Of a DNA stretch of 64,000 nucleotides, positions 1 to 7,522 are shown piece by piece; position 1 is the first letter of the stretch, and every line of letters starts with the position of its first letter. Position numbers and translations under genes: made by a program. This DNA is from Mesobacillus jeotgali. Lineage in GTDB: Bacteria; Bacillota; Bacilli; Bacillales; Cytobacillaceae. Location: positions 1,176,501-1,240,500 of the forward strand of contig NZ_CP134494.1 in the NCBI RefSeq assembly GCF_031759225.1. Reading direction: 5' to 3'. The notes beneath the pieces are model-generated. The model made no database searches. It worked only from the letters and a program-made list of their open reading frames with translations, and had not been told where the DNA came from.

Positions 1-533
1 AGCATATGAATGCCTTTATGGAATATCCTGCAGCAACAAAGAACCATCACGAATTTGTTTCAGGACTTGCGTATCATGTTGTCTCAATGCTTGACCTTGC
101 GAAGTCAATCGCAACATTATACCCAAGCCTTGATAAGGATCTTTTGTATGCGGGAGTCATCCTACATGATTTGGGGAAAGTCATTGAATTATCAGGTCCG
201 ATTTCTACGACCTATACAGTTGAAGGGAATTTGCTCGGACATATTTCGATCATGGTCAATGAAATTGGCAAGGCTGCCGATGAGTTAGGCATCAGTGGTG
301 AGGAAATCATCATTCTTCAGCATATGGTCTTAAGTCATCATGGCAAGGCGGAATGGGGCAGCCCGAAACCGCCAATGATCAAAGAGGCGGAAATCCTGCA
401 TTATATCGATAATTTAGATGCGAAAATGAATATGCTGGACCGTGCGCTATCAAGGGTTAAACCGGGCGAGTTCTCTGAAAGAGTATTCGCGCTTGATAAC
501 CGCTCATTTTACAAGCCTGTTTTCCATAAGTAA
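1..533 (+). CDS. yhaM: 3'-5' exoribonuclease YhaM, C-terminal part
   Basis: The gene is cut by the left edge; the reading frame is open from base 3, so only about the last 176 residues are seen. This part is the HD phosphohydrolase domain: the HD pair is in LHDLGKVIE and further histidines are in HMVLSHHG. In the family this domain follows an N-terminal OB-fold nucleic-acid-binding domain, and the protein of about 314 residues trims RNA or DNA from the 3' end using a metal ion. The sequence [16 protein letters not shown] closely matches Bacillus YhaM as I remember it. The neighbour yhaL fits the B. subtilis order. Identification is secure; the N-terminal part cannot be judged. Confidence 0.93.
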   Translation, partial: HMNAFMEYPAATKNHHEFVSGLAYHVVSMLDLAKSIATLYPSLDKDLLYAGVILHDLGKVIELSGPISTTYTVEGNLLGHISIMVNEIGKAADELGISGEEIIILQHMVLSHHGKAEWGSPKPPMIKEAEILHYIDNLDAKMNMLDRALSRVKPGEFSERVFALDNRSFYKPVFHK

Positions 534-538
534 AAAGC

Positions 539-576
539 AAAAGGCCTTATTCCGTTTTATATGGAGGGGCCTTTTT
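539..576 (+). terminator. Rho-independent terminator after yhaM
   Basis: The arms AAAAGGCC (539-546) and GGCCTTTT (568-575) can pair, with a long loop of 21 bases and a short T-run. It starts six bases after the yhaM stop codon. Confidence 0.6.
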
Positions 577-603
577 GTTATGTTTCTTTTTACTCCTCAA
601 AAG

Positions 604-632
604 GCATATTTGGAAATTTTCTTCATATGAAT
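604..632 (+). promoter_or_regulatory. Possible sigma-E-type promoter of yhaL
   Basis: GCATATT (604-610) resembles a sigma-E -35 box. After 13 bases, CATATGAAT (624-632) is an imperfect match to the -10 consensus CATACAAT. The site is about 50 bases before the start of the sporulation gene yhaL, which I recall being mother-cell expressed in B. subtilis. The match is partial, so this is a suggestion only. Confidence 0.35.
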
Positions 633-680
633 ACAATAAGAGTTCAATTTGGACAACCTTTAAATGGAGGGTATGCAAAA

Positions 681-863
681 ATGTCAATTCCAATCTGGGT
701 AATAGCAGTCGCAGCAGGAATCGTATTCAGTGCCTTCATGGCAGTGAAAACAGGGAAAGAAGAAAGAAAAGAAGAAATGGAAAGCATTGAGCGTGAGGGC
801 GAGCTATACATGAAAAGGCTCGAGAGGGAAAAAGAACAGCGTGAACATTCAACGGAAGCATAA
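681..863 (+). CDS. yhaL: Sporulation protein YhaL
   Basis: A 60-residue protein with one N-terminal membrane segment (IPIWVIAVAAGIVFSAFM, about residues 3-20) followed by a highly charged Lys/Glu-rich tail likely to form a helix. Size, topology and position between yhaM and prsA match B. subtilis YhaL, a small membrane protein linked to sporulation; the molecular role is unknown. The ATG at 681 is chosen because GGAGGG lies at 666-671. The frame is open further upstream, but that part runs through the promoter region. A strong shared terminator follows at once. Confidence 0.8.
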   Translation: MSIPIWVIAVAAGIVFSAFMAVKTGKEERKEEMESIEREGELYMKRLEREKEQREHSTEA

Positions 864-900
864 AAAACGCTGGCTCCGAAAATGGAGCCAGCGTTTTTTG
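862..900. terminator. Bidirectional terminator between yhaL and prsA
   Basis: A perfect 12-bp stem, AACGCTGGCTCC (866-877) with GGAGCCAGCGTT (884-895), has A-runs on the left and T-runs on the right, so it can stop yhaL from the left and prsA from the right. Confidence 0.9.
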
Positions 901-903
901 AAA

Positions 904-1785
904 TTATTGTGGTGTTTGTACTTCTGCTTCTGGGAATTCAGCAGCACCTTTAAGGTCTTTATCCTTGATCTTAACGTTCGCAGCATCAAGCTCACGCTTC
1001 AGGACCTCTTGAATCTTATTAGAGTCAAGCTGAGCAAGCTTCAGTTCATACTCGAGCTCGTCCTTCATTTCTTCGTAAGATCCTTTTTCTTTCTTCTCGG
1101 TTACCTTGATGATGTGGAAACCGTGCTGGGATTTAACTGGTTCACTGATTTTATTTACTTCAAGGGCATAAGCAGCCTCTTCAAATTCAGGTACCATTTT
1201 GCCAGGACCGAAGAATCCAAGGTCTCCGCCCTGTGCAGCTGAACCAGGGTCCTTTGAGTATTCCTTCGCTAAATCCTCAAACTTTGCGCCTTCGTCAAGC
1301 TTCTTCTTCACTTCCTGTGCAGTCTTTTCGTCTTCTACAAGGATATGGCTTGCCTTGATTTCAGGCTTGTACTCTTCATAACGCTTTTTGACTTCATCTT
1401 CACTGACTTTCACGTCTTTAAGTGCAGCTTTTTCCATTAGAAGCTGATCTTTAAGGACTTCTTTTAATTCTTCTTCGTCTTTAAGCTGGTTTTGCTGTAG
1501 AACTAGCTCGAAGTTCTCTCCAAGCTCATCCTTAAGCTCGGCCACTTTTTCCTCAACCTCTTTATCCGTTACTTCATAATTTTCCGCAAGAACTTTTTGG
1601 TATAGCAATTCTTGAAGCGCTTGCTCTCCATACTTTTCCTTCATTGATTGATAAAGTTCTTCTTTCGTGATGTTGCCCGCCTTCGACTCAACGATCACTT
1701 CCGAAGAATCAGCATTATCGTTGCTGCAAGCACCTAAACCCATTACTCCGGCTGCAACCGTGAGGGAAATTATCATTTTTTTCAT
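904..1785 (-). CDS. prsA: Foldase lipoprotein PrsA (parvulin-type peptidyl-prolyl isomerase)
   Basis: PrsA is anchored to the outer face of the membrane and helps exported proteins fold after Sec translocation. The protein has a lipoprotein signal peptide ending in GLGAC (lipid-modified Cys about residue 20), a chaperone-like helical region, and a parvulin PPIase domain at about residues 140-235 with motifs KASHILVEDE, GGDLGFFGPGKMVPEFE and SQHGFHIIKV. The charged helical C-terminus completes the fold. I chose the ATG at 1785 (293 residues): the AGGAG site is nine bases upstream, whereas the ATG at 1794 overlaps that site. Length fits Bacillus PrsA. Confidence 0.95.
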   Translation of the reverse strand: MKKMIISLTVAAGVMGLGACSNDNADSSEVIVESKAGNITKEELYQSMKEKYGEQALQELLYQKVLAENYEVTDKEVEEKVAELKDELGENFELVLQQNQLKDEEELKEVLKDQLLMEKAALKDVKVSEDEVKKRYEEYKPEIKASHILVEDEKTAQEVKKKLDEGAKFEDLAKEYSKDPGSAAQGGDLGFFGPGKMVPEFEEAAYALEVNKISEPVKSQHGFHIIKVTEKKEKGSYEEMKDELEYELKLAQLDSNKIQEVLKRELDAANVKIKDKDLKGAAEFPEAEVQTPQ

Positions 1786-1978
1786 GGTGAACATCTCCTA
1801 AACAGAAAATTCTAGTGGCCGTTTTTAATCCACAAACTCTACTATAACATAATTTCAATTTTCTACAAAAAATATGTAATGGGTAATATTGGGTATTTAT
1901 GGAGATGGGCGAATATCTATACCGTTTTCTCACCGGTGCATAGGATGGAGAGAAGAGAAAAAAAGGAGGTAGTTGAAA

Positions 1979-2059
1979 ATGGGCCACTATAATTCAGGCT
2001 TTGCGTTAATCGTTGTCCTGTTCATCTTGCTGATTGTTGTAGGTGCGGCTTACCTATAA
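1979..2059 (+). CDS. YjcZ-type sporulation micro-protein, copy 1 (26 aa)
   Basis: A 26-codon gene with a near-perfect ribosome binding site (AAGGAGGT, about 1963-1970). The product has the hallmark hydrophobic core GFALIVVLFILLIVVGAA of the tiny one-membrane-segment YjcZ/YhzE family of spore-forming bacilli. Only the short polar head GHYNS differs from its two neighbours. It is the first of three consecutive paralogues on the plus strand, diverging from prsA. The exact function in the family is not known; a spore-associated role is inferred from family expression. Confidence 0.85.
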   Translation: MGHYNSGFALIVVLFILLIVVGAAYL

Positions 2060-2151
2060 TCAACAAAATGGAAGAAAAGCAGGATAGATGCCTATGCGGA
2101 TATGTCATTACTTGAATAAGATACCATAACCATTTGGAAGGAGGTGTTAAT

Positions 2152-2235
2152 ATGGGTGCAGGATACGGCGGCGGCTTCGCGTTAATTGTCGTGTTATTCA
2201 TTCTGTTAATCATCGTGGGTGCAGCTTGGCTTTAA
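2152..2235 (+). CDS. YjcZ-type sporulation micro-protein, copy 2 (27 aa)
   Basis: A 27-codon gene preceded by GGAAGGAGGTG (about 2137-2146). The Gly-rich head MGAGYGGG leads into the same single-membrane core (FALIVVLFILLIIVGAAWL) as copies 1 and 3. The spacing between the copies is about 90 bases each time and every copy has its own strong ribosome binding site, so they probably arose by tandem duplication and are co-expressed. The final AWL, rather than AYL, matches the usual YjcZ ending. Confidence 0.87.
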   Translation: MGAGYGGGFALIVVLFILLIIVGAAWL

Positions 2236-2248
2236 TTTCTGATTGACG

Positions 2249-2276
2249 AGTATGGGGGGACAAAAACCCCCGTACT
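2249..2276. other. G/C-rich hairpin between micro-ORFs 2 and 3
   Basis: AGTATGGGGG (2249-2258) can pair with CCCCCGTACT (2267-2276) with one G-U pair. No T-run follows, so it looks like an mRNA-stabilising or processing stem rather than a terminator. Confidence 0.45.
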
Positions 2277-2328
2277 TCGAGAGCCATGATGTTAAAGCAA
2301 GTTCTAAAAGCAGAAAGGAGGAACCTCA

Positions 2329-2421
2329 ATGTCTGGAGGAGGACATGGATATGGCAGCGGCTTCGCTTTGCTCGTTGTCTTGTTCATTCTGTTAATCATC
2401 ATCGGTGCTTCTTGGCTGTAA
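2329..2421 (+). CDS. YjcZ-type sporulation micro-protein, copy 3 (30 aa)
   Basis: A 30-codon gene with AAAGGAGG about eight bases before the ATG. The head SGGGHGYGS is longer and richer in Gly than in copies 1 and 2; the membrane core FALLVVLFILLIIIGASWL is conserved. It is the last of the three tandem paralogues. Like the others it would be a single-span membrane peptide. The DNA coding the core is similar but not identical among the copies (different synonymous codons), so the duplication is not very recent and the peptide has been kept by selection. Confidence 0.87.
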   Translation: MSGGGHGYGSGFALLVVLFILLIIIGASWL

Positions 2422-2480
2422 GCACATATGGGCAATGCTTTCTGCATGCCTTAATTGAAGGCTAATTTAAAACTCGAAAT

Positions 2481-2509
2481 AAAAAGCGGTGAGGGAAACC
2501 TCACCGCTT
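2481..2509 (-). terminator. Terminator for the minus-strand gene at 2566-2754
   Basis: An 11-bp stem, AAGCGGTGAGG (2484-2494) with CCTCACCGCTT (2499-2509), has a GAAA loop. The T-run is on the minus strand (complement of 2481-2485), so it mainly ends the gene that stops at 2566. Confidence 0.7.
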
Positions 2510-2565
2510 AATGTATGTCCAGCTCAAGCGACTCGTGTGGCTGGGGCTGGAGCTTTTTTATGTAG

Positions 2566-2754
2566 TCACGTATACAAGATTTCAACAAAGGATGAAATCA
2601 GCAAAATTGTAACTAAAATATTGATCGTCCTGAAAATATTTGCATGTTTGTCTTCCGGTATTTCCTTCTGGATGCAGAGGGAGTCTGTAAGCTTGTTTAT
2701 ATAGAAGAGAATGAAGGCAGCAAAAAGGACAAACACCAATAAAATGGAGATCAT
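2566..2754 (-). CDS. Small membrane protein of unknown function (62 aa)
   Basis: I do not recognise this gene. It has two predicted membrane segments: ISILLVFVLFAAFILFYI (about residues 2-19) and IFRTINILVTILLISSFVEI (about 39-58), separated by a polar linker (KLTDSLCIQKEIPEDKHA). The start at 2754 is chosen because AAGGAGGG lies eight bases before it; a TTG or ATG further upstream would overlap the ribosome binding site. It is transcribed toward a minus-strand terminator at 2481-2509 and stands alone between the micro-ORFs and scoC. Confidence 0.6.
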   Translation of the reverse strand: MISILLVFVLFAAFILFYINKLTDSLCIQKEIPEDKHANIFRTINILVTILLISSFVEILYT

Positions 2755-2921
2755 CGAAGAATCCCTCCTTAGCAATCTTTTTATCTTAAATACAATAACA
2801 AATATTTAAGGAAAAAGATAGTTTTTTATATACTCCGTTCTGGAGGGTTATATAAGGATAAATTAACAGATTGAAGGATGATGATTTTAATGTGAGAGAA
2901 TGAGCAAGCCGTAGGAAGAAC

Positions 2922-2957
2922 AAAAAGCGGAATGGTCAATGTTCATTCATCCGCTTT
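2922..2957 (-). terminator. Probable terminator of scoC
   Basis: AAAGCGGA (2924-2931) pairs with TCCGCTTT (2950-2957); the minus strand continues into five T residues. It lies about 100 bases after the scoC stop. A second inverted repeat, AGAGGAAGT (2986-2994) with ACTTCCTCT (3022-3030), sits between it and the stop codon. Confidence 0.65.
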
Positions 2958-3057
2958 ATAAGATGATTCCAGTTCGAAAGCAGCCAGAGGAAGTGGACAA
3001 GTTTGTGTCTCCAAGCGGTTAACTTCCTCTAATCAGGAGTGCCATCATACCTATAAA

Positions 3058-3633
3058 TCAAGCATACTCCTTTGCGGCTGGATCTATCTTTTTAAGTGTG
3101 CCGTCCTCATCGGAAAACTTCCTGTCAATATTCGAAAAAGACTTCTCGAATATTTCCATAAAATCATCGCCGTAAATATTGCGGACAATTGCCATGATTT
3201 CAATGATGTCCGGGAATTTGCCATAGAGTTCCTTCAATGGCATCGCACCTGAAAAAACAGCATTATTATCTGGCTCATAGCTTTCCATCAATGCGAGCAA
3301 AATACCTTCTCCTTCTTCCGTAAGCTGGATATAGGTATTTCTTTTGTCGCTTTCCTTCTTGGAAAACTTTAAATAACCTCGTTCCTCAAGCTTCTTCGAA
3401 AAGTTGAAAGCAGTGGATACATGCATGACTCCAAACTTTGCCACATCAGAAATCGATGCACCATTCAAATGGTAAGCAATCCATAAAATATGATGCTCAT
3501 TGATATTCAAATCGAATGGTTTGATCCATTGCTGCCAGTCCTTCTCGACAGATTTCCATAAAGCCTTGCTCAGCTGGGCAATTCTTTGACTAAACATCAT
3601 TGCTTCTTTCATTGAATAATTTTTATCTCCCAT
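3058..3633 (-). CDS. scoC: MarR-family transition-state regulator ScoC (Hpr)
   Basis: ScoC represses protease, peptide-transport and sporulation genes during the transition to stationary phase in Bacillus. The middle of the protein is almost the family signature: [37 protein letters not shown] and [20 protein letters not shown], which form the winged helix-turn-helix. The C-terminal half has [18 protein letters not shown]. The start is uncertain: GTG 3645, ATG 3639 and ATG 3633 are all in frame. I use 3633 (191 residues) because AGGTGA is then eight bases away. The C-terminus is shorter than in B. subtilis (about 203 residues). Confidence 0.93.
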   Translation of the reverse strand: MGDKNYSMKEAMMFSQRIAQLSKALWKSVEKDWQQWIKPFDLNINEHHILWIAYHLNGASISDVAKFGVMHVSTAFNFSKKLEERGYLKFSKKESDKRNTYIQLTEEGEGILLALMESYEPDNNAVFSGAMPLKELYGKFPDIIEIMAIVRNIYGDDFMEIFEKSFSNIDRKFSDEDGTLKKIDPAAKEYA

Positions 3634-3810
3634 TCTCATATTCACCTACTTTATTGTTTCTATTTTCATTATGCCAATAAAACAAAAATTAATAAAGATA
3701 TAAATTTACAAAATTTTTTGAATTTGTTAAATTCCATCTGAAGTCGGGTTGTTTTTATGTAAAGATTTAATTGTCATAAGAAAATTGCAATTTGCATAAT
3801 ATATCTTTCT

Positions 3811-3863
3811 GGATAAAAAAAGAAAATCCTTCCCCCCGAAAAAAATAACTTTAGGGGAAGGAT
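3811..3863 (-). terminator. Terminator of yhaH
   Basis: ATCCTTCCCC (3826-3835) pairs with GGGGAAGGAT (3854-3863). On the minus strand the stem runs into a long T-rich tract (complement of 3811-3825), just after the yhaH stop at 3872. Confidence 0.85.
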
Positions 3864-3871
3864 CATTCTGG

Positions 3872-4243
3872 TTAATTTTCTTTTGAACTCTCAGCAGCCA
3901 ACTCAGATTCCAAATCTTTAATTGAATCCTCAAGCTCCTTGATATCCTCTTGAAGGCCTTGCATGTTTTCCTCTGTTTGAAGCTTCCACTCGAAGATCGC
4001 TGTCTTTACATCGGTGATAAATGTTTGGATAGAGGCTTTGCCCTCCTTGGAAGCGGTGGCTACTGTGTTTTTCAATTCAACAGCCGCATCCTTTATATCC
4101 TTGATGGATCCGAGATATTCATCTTTATTAGCCAGAAGAGTCCTTCTGGTTTCATAACCTGATTTTGGTGCCGCGAGCAGCGTTGCAATTCCAGCTACAA
4201 CTCCGCCTACAACCATTCCCGCTAAAACATTTTTCGCTTTCAT
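3872..4243 (-). CDS. yhaH: YtxH-domain protein YhaH
   Basis: A 123-residue protein that begins with a hydrophobic glycine-rich segment and the conserved motif of the YtxH family, GIATLLAAPKSGYETRR (about residues 18-34). The rest is a long amphipathic, probably coiled-coil helix, ending in an acidic tail (KELEDSIKDLESELAAES). YtxH proteins are general-stress-related in Bacillus but have no known biochemical activity. Position next to scoC and trpP, and the length, match B. subtilis YhaH. It has its own terminator downstream. Confidence 0.85.
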   Translation of the reverse strand: MKAKNVLAGMVVGGVVAGIATLLAAPKSGYETRRTLLANKDEYLGSIKDIKDAAVELKNTVATASKEGKASIQTFITDVKTAIFEWKLQTEENMQGLQEDIKELEDSIKDLESELAAESSKEN

Positions 4244-4417
4244 GTTGTGACCACCTCTACAATTTTACTGTATATTTTCTCCAAATGAATCACGATTCCT
4301 CTTTTCTTCTATATTTAATTTCCTATTCTCGCACAAATAAACGTTATTAGCTTCATAGCCTTAAATTAACAGGCATAAAAATATAATAACGTCATGTTCA
4401 GGAAGGAGAGGAGGGGA

Positions 4418-4609
4418 GTGGGGATCTTTACAAGTATGGTGTTTCTCATCAGCGTTGCTTTCTTTGCGGGGGCCGTCCATCAGCTCCTTGCGTTAAGAAA
4501 GCCGGGGATGTATCCACCGAAAGCGCTTCTGCGGAAGAGAGCAGGGACGCTGGCAGGAGGAGGAGCCATTTTTTTACTGATCGGGATTATCTTTTACTCA
4601 TTCCAATAG
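4418..4609 (+). CDS. Small two-span membrane protein, unknown function
   Basis: I do not recognise this gene. The frame is open from ATG 4394, but the strong purine tract AAGGAGAGGAGGGGA covers 4403-4417, so a GTG start at 4418 (63 residues) or ATG at 4436 is more likely than 4394. The product has a first membrane segment around MVFLISVAFFAGAVHQLLAL, a basic loop (RKPGMYPPKALLRKRA), then a Gly-rich second segment (LAGGGAIFLLIGIIFYSF). It is convergent with trpP and shares its terminator. Confidence 0.6.
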   Translation: MGIFTSMVFLISVAFFAGAVHQLLALRKPGMYPPKALLRKRAGTLAGGGAIFLLIGIIFYSFQ

Positions 4610-4615
4610 AGCAAA

Positions 4616-4644
4616 ACAAAGCCCCTGTCTATGTAGACAGGGGC
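4616..4644. terminator. Bidirectional terminator between the 4418 gene and trpP
   Basis: A perfect 10-bp stem, GCCCCTGTCT (4621-4630) with AGACAGGGGC (4635-4644), and a four-base loop. T-rich tails exist on both strands. Confidence 0.85.
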
Positions 4645-4653
4645 TGATAATTT

Positions 4654-5172
4654 TTAATTGATTTCAGCGAGCTTTGCTCTTTTGAAAATGTTCGTTGCCA
4701 CTGGATAAAGAATGGCCATGAAAACGGCGTTGAATGCTGCTGCAGGCAGGACAACCGCTGCAAATAATGCAGTGAACGGTCCCGGCAGGCCGATAAGGTA
4801 ATAGGCAGAACCAAGGAAAACGATTCCCGACACAATGGTTCCAACCGCTGTAAGGCCAGCTGCAGTATAAATGGAAAACTTGAAGTTTTTCAGCGCCATC
4901 AGGATTCCGAAAAAGACGAACGCAGTAACAGGCTTGTCAATGATATTCGGAACAAGGCCTCCTGGGAAAGTAGTAGTCAATCCAGAGATCAATCCAGTTA
5001 CGGCAGCAACTAAGAGTACACTCTTTTTGTCAGGAAAAAGGATGATTCCAAGGAACATCATCGTCAGCATCATATCAGGCTTCATCCCAAGGAAAAACCC
5101 GGGTACCACCACATGCAAGACTGCTCCCATCCCCACCAAAAGGGACAATGCTACAAGATTCTTCGTATTCAT
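4654..5172 (-). CDS. trpP: Tryptophan transporter TrpP
   Basis: A 172-residue integral membrane protein with about five hydrophobic segments, matching the tryptophan transporter family of Bacillales: HVVVPGFFLGMKPDMMLTMM near the N-terminus, AAVTGLISGLTTTFPGGLVPN and IDKPVTAFVFF in the centre. It imports tryptophan. The leader contains nine GAG/UAG triplets that run from upstream of the ribosome binding site to just before the ATG, a TRAP binding site, so translation is expected to stop when tryptophan is plentiful. The start at 5172 has GAGGAGAGATGAGAA directly upstream. Confidence 0.94.
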   Translation of the reverse strand: MNTKNLVALSLLVGMGAVLHVVVPGFFLGMKPDMMLTMMFLGIILFPDKKSVLLVAAVTGLISGLTTTFPGGLVPNIIDKPVTAFVFFGILMALKNFKFSIYTAAGLTAVGTIVSGIVFLGSAYYLIGLPGPFTALFAAVVLPAAAFNAVFMAILYPVATNIFKRAKLAEIN

Positions 5173-5174
5173 TT

Positions 5175-5214
5175 CTCATCTCTCCTCTGCTATTCTAGCT
5201 AACTAGTACTCCTC
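5175..5214 (-). promoter_or_regulatory. TRAP binding site overlapping the trpP ribosome binding site
   Basis: Reading the minus strand, nine triplets occur in 40 bases: GAG 5214, GAG 5211, UAG 5205, UAG 5201, UAG 5197, UAG 5192, GAG 5187, GAG 5182 and GAG 5177 (first base given). Most are separated by one to three bases. The tryptophan-activated RNA-binding protein TRAP binds such G/UAG repeats; here they include the ribosome binding site and end just before the ATG, so binding would block translation, as known for B. subtilis trpP. Confidence 0.88.
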
Positions 5215-5295
5215 CTGCAGTGCTCTCTTTGCCTGCAGCGAAAAGCTTTCTCCAATTATAACATATATTTTAATGGAGTAAAGGTTAATATTCTG

Positions 5296-6378
5296 TCAAT
5301 TTCTGTTTCTGAAACGATTCATGAAATCGGCAAGTTTCTCAACGTTTTCAAAGGGAACAGCATTATAGGTCGAGGCTCTGCAGCCGCCAACAGATCTGTG
5401 GCCCGCAAGTCCGATAAAACCAGATTCCTCCGCCTCTTGGAGGAAGGCAGAAGTCAAATCCTCATTAGCAAGTGTAAAGGTGATATTCATCAATGAGCGG
5501 CTCGGTTTTTCCGCATGCCCTTTATAGAAACCATCACTTCTGTCTATCGCATCATAAAGCAATGCCGCTTTTTCCTTATTCATCATTTCGAGTTGTTTAA
5601 CCCCCCCGAGAGCTTCAGCCCATTCAAGCACAAGCTTCAGGAAATATATCGATAACGTGGGAGGTGTGTTATAAAGAGATTTTGAAGCAGCCTGAACCTG
5701 ATAGTTAAGCATTGAAGGCAGTCCTGTTTTAGAGCGCTTGAGCAAATCTTTGTGGATGATCACGACGGTGACTCCGGATGGACCGAGATTTTTCTGCGCA
5801 CCTGCATAGATGAGCCCGAATGATGATAGATTTAGTGGCCTGCTGAGAATGTCGCTGGACATGTCAGCAACAAGCGGAGTAGGCAAGCTCTCAGGGAAGG
5901 AATGCCACTGAGTTCCATAGATGGTATTGTTCGTCGTGATGTGAAGGTAGGATGAGTCATCTGGTATATCGAATTTAGATGTACTGGGGATTGATCGATA
6001 GTTGACATCTTTGGAAGATGCGGCTATTACGGCATTTCCAATTTTCTGTGCTTCTTTCAGTGCTTTCTCAGCCCATGTGCCTGTAAGGACATAGCTCGCG
6101 GATGATCCTTCTTCAAGAAGATTCATCGGTACCATGGTAAACTGCAGGCTTGCACCACCCTGTAAGAAGAGGATCTCATAATCATCCGGGATGGATAGAA
6201 GGCTGCGCATCAAATTCATTGTCTGCTCATTGATGTCTTCAAATTCCTTGCTGCGGTGGCTCAATTCCATGACTCCCATCCCGCTGCTCCGATAATTCAT
6301 CATTTCTTTTTCCGCTTTCGCTAACACGGCCTCAGGCAATGCAGCCGGGCCAGCGTTAAAATTGAGAGCACGTTTCAA
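5296..6378 (-). CDS. serC: Phosphoserine aminotransferase SerC
   Basis: PLP enzyme that converts 3-phosphohydroxypyruvate and glutamate to phosphoserine in serine synthesis (and acts in pyridoxal phosphate synthesis in some bacteria). Family signatures: LNFNAGPAALP at the N-terminus, FLQGGASLQF, TTNNTIYGTQW, the PLP lysine about K196 in YAGAQKNLGPSG, and GHRSVGGCRASTYNA near the end. I use the TTG start at 6378 (360 residues): GGAGGG is six bases upstream, while the in-frame ATG at 6384 abuts that site. The upstream gap holds the 51-bp repeat array. Confidence 0.94.
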   Translation of the reverse strand: MKRALNFNAGPAALPEAVLAKAEKEMMNYRSSGMGVMELSHRSKEFEDINEQTMNLMRSLLSIPDDYEILFLQGGASLQFTMVPMNLLEEGSSASYVLTGTWAEKALKEAQKIGNAVIAASSKDVNYRSIPSTSKFDIPDDSSYLHITTNNTIYGTQWHSFPESLPTPLVADMSSDILSRPLNLSSFGLIYAGAQKNLGPSGVTVVIIHKDLLKRSKTGLPSMLNYQVQAASKSLYNTPPTLSIYFLKLVLEWAEALGGVKQLEMMNKEKAALLYDAIDRSDGFYKGHAEKPSRSLMNITFTLANEDLTSAFLQEAEESGFIGLAGHRSVGGCRASTYNAVPFENVEKLADFMNRFRNRN

Positions 6379-6509
6379 GATCATCCCTCCGAAAAATAAG
6401 ATACGGCATTTCGTTAATGTATTAAAGTTACTATCATGCTACCAGAAAAAGAAGGGGATTTCTAATATTTTCAGAAAAGTTTTGAAAATTGTTAGTAAAA
6501 AAATTAGGG

Positions 6510-6897
6510 AGCTGAATACAGCAAAAAGATTAAATAGAAATATTCTATAAGCCCAAAATCGGTTGGCAACAGTCAAAAGGTCACATAGAAATATTCTATA
6601 AGCCCAAGATCGGTTGGCAACAGTCAAAAGGTCACATAGAAAAATTCTATAAGCCCAAAATAGGTTGGCAACAGCTAAAAGGTCACATAGAAATATTCTA
6701 TAAGCCCAAAATCGGTTGGCAACAGTCAAAAGGTCACATAGGAAAATTCTATAAGCCCAAAATAGGTTGGCAACAGCTAAAAGGTCACATAGGAAAATTC
6801 TATAAGCCCAAAATAGGTTGGCAACAGCTAAAAGGTCACATAGGAAAATTCTATAAGCCCAAAATCGGTTGGCAACAGTCAAAAGGTCACATAGAGA
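6510..6897. repeat. 51-bp tandem repeat array, seven copies plus degenerate ends
   Basis: The core GGTTGGCAAC recurs at 6561, 6612, 6663, 6714, 6765, 6816 and 6867, exactly 51 bases apart. The copies are nearly identical except for linked changes: type A has ATCGG with CAGTCAAAAGG (copies 1, 2, 4, 7) and type B has ATAGG with CAGCTAAAAGG (copies 3, 5, 6). A decayed copy starts near 6510. The array fills most of the gap between the serC start and the hit stop. Because 51 is a multiple of three, an open frame on the minus strand spans it, but I see no ribosome binding site for it. Confidence 0.95.
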
Positions 6898-6920
6898 AGT
6901 TCGGTACTATAAAGTAAACA

Positions 6921-6946
6921 CAAAAAAACTCCCGCAGAGCGGAAGT
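6921..6946 (-). terminator. Terminator of hit
   Basis: ACTCCCGC (6928-6935) pairs with GCGGAAGT (6939-6946) with one mismatch; seven T residues follow on the minus strand. It begins at the hit stop codon. Confidence 0.8.
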
Positions 6947-7366
6947 CTACATCTTGCTATTGATTTCTGCGGCGATTTTTTGATAATCGTCCGTGGTATA
7001 TTGATCCTGGTGGGTTTTCCAGACTGCGCCGAAGCCATCTCCATTGCCATAGCGCGGAATCAAGTGCATATGGAAGTGGAAGACAGATTGCCCGGCGGCT
7101 TCACCGTTATTTTGCAGGACATTCAATCCGATCGGGTCATAGGCAGCCTTGATGGCATTGGCGACTTTTGGAACTGCCTTGAATACATTCGCGGCAATTT
7201 CATCTGTTAATTCATAGACATTTTTCTTATGTACTTTAGGAATGACAAGTGTATGTCCCTTCGTTACCTGGCTGATATCGAGGAAAGCCAGTACATTTTC
7301 GTCCTCGTAAACCTTGCTTGATGGGATGTCGCCATTGATGATTTTGCAAAAAATACAATCACTCAT
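6947..7366 (-). CDS. hit: HIT-family nucleotide-binding hydrolase
   Basis: A 139-residue histidine-triad protein of the Hint type. The catalytic triad is in GQSVFHFHMHLIPR (H97, H99, H101 from the chosen start) and the N-terminal CIFCKII pair can bind zinc. Such proteins hydrolyse adenosine phosphoramidates and related nucleotides. The start at 7366 is preceded by AAGGGTGG; the frame is open a little further upstream without a better site. In Bacillus it lies next to the divergent ecsABC operon, as here. Confidence 0.93.
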   Translation of the reverse strand: MSDCIFCKIINGDIPSSKVYEDENVLAFLDISQVTKGHTLVIPKVHKKNVYELTDEIAANVFKAVPKVANAIKAAYDPIGLNVLQNNGEAAGQSVFHFHMHLIPRYGNGDGFGAVWKTHQDQYTTDDYQKIAAEINSKM

Positions 7367-7522
7367 TTGTTCCACCCTTTCCATTGGTCATGTTTCTGGT
7401 ATTTTATCACATTTTGACTATAAACATAAAGAAAGAAAGGACAGGATCCGCATGGAATCCTGTCCCCTGAAGGGAAAACGATTTACTGTTCATTGACGTT
7501 CTCAGCAGGTATACCTTTGATA

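Noticed and set aside
2489-2704. Plus-strand frame of 71 codons near the micro-ORFs
   Set aside because: It starts inside a terminator hairpin and overlaps the better-supported minus-strand membrane gene at 2566-2754.
6439-6882. Minus-strand open frame of about 147 codons with a 17-residue period (VANRFWAYRIFLCDLL)
   Set aside because: The period follows from the 51-bp DNA array; the only start is a TTG without a ribosome binding site and the composition is unlike a real membrane protein.
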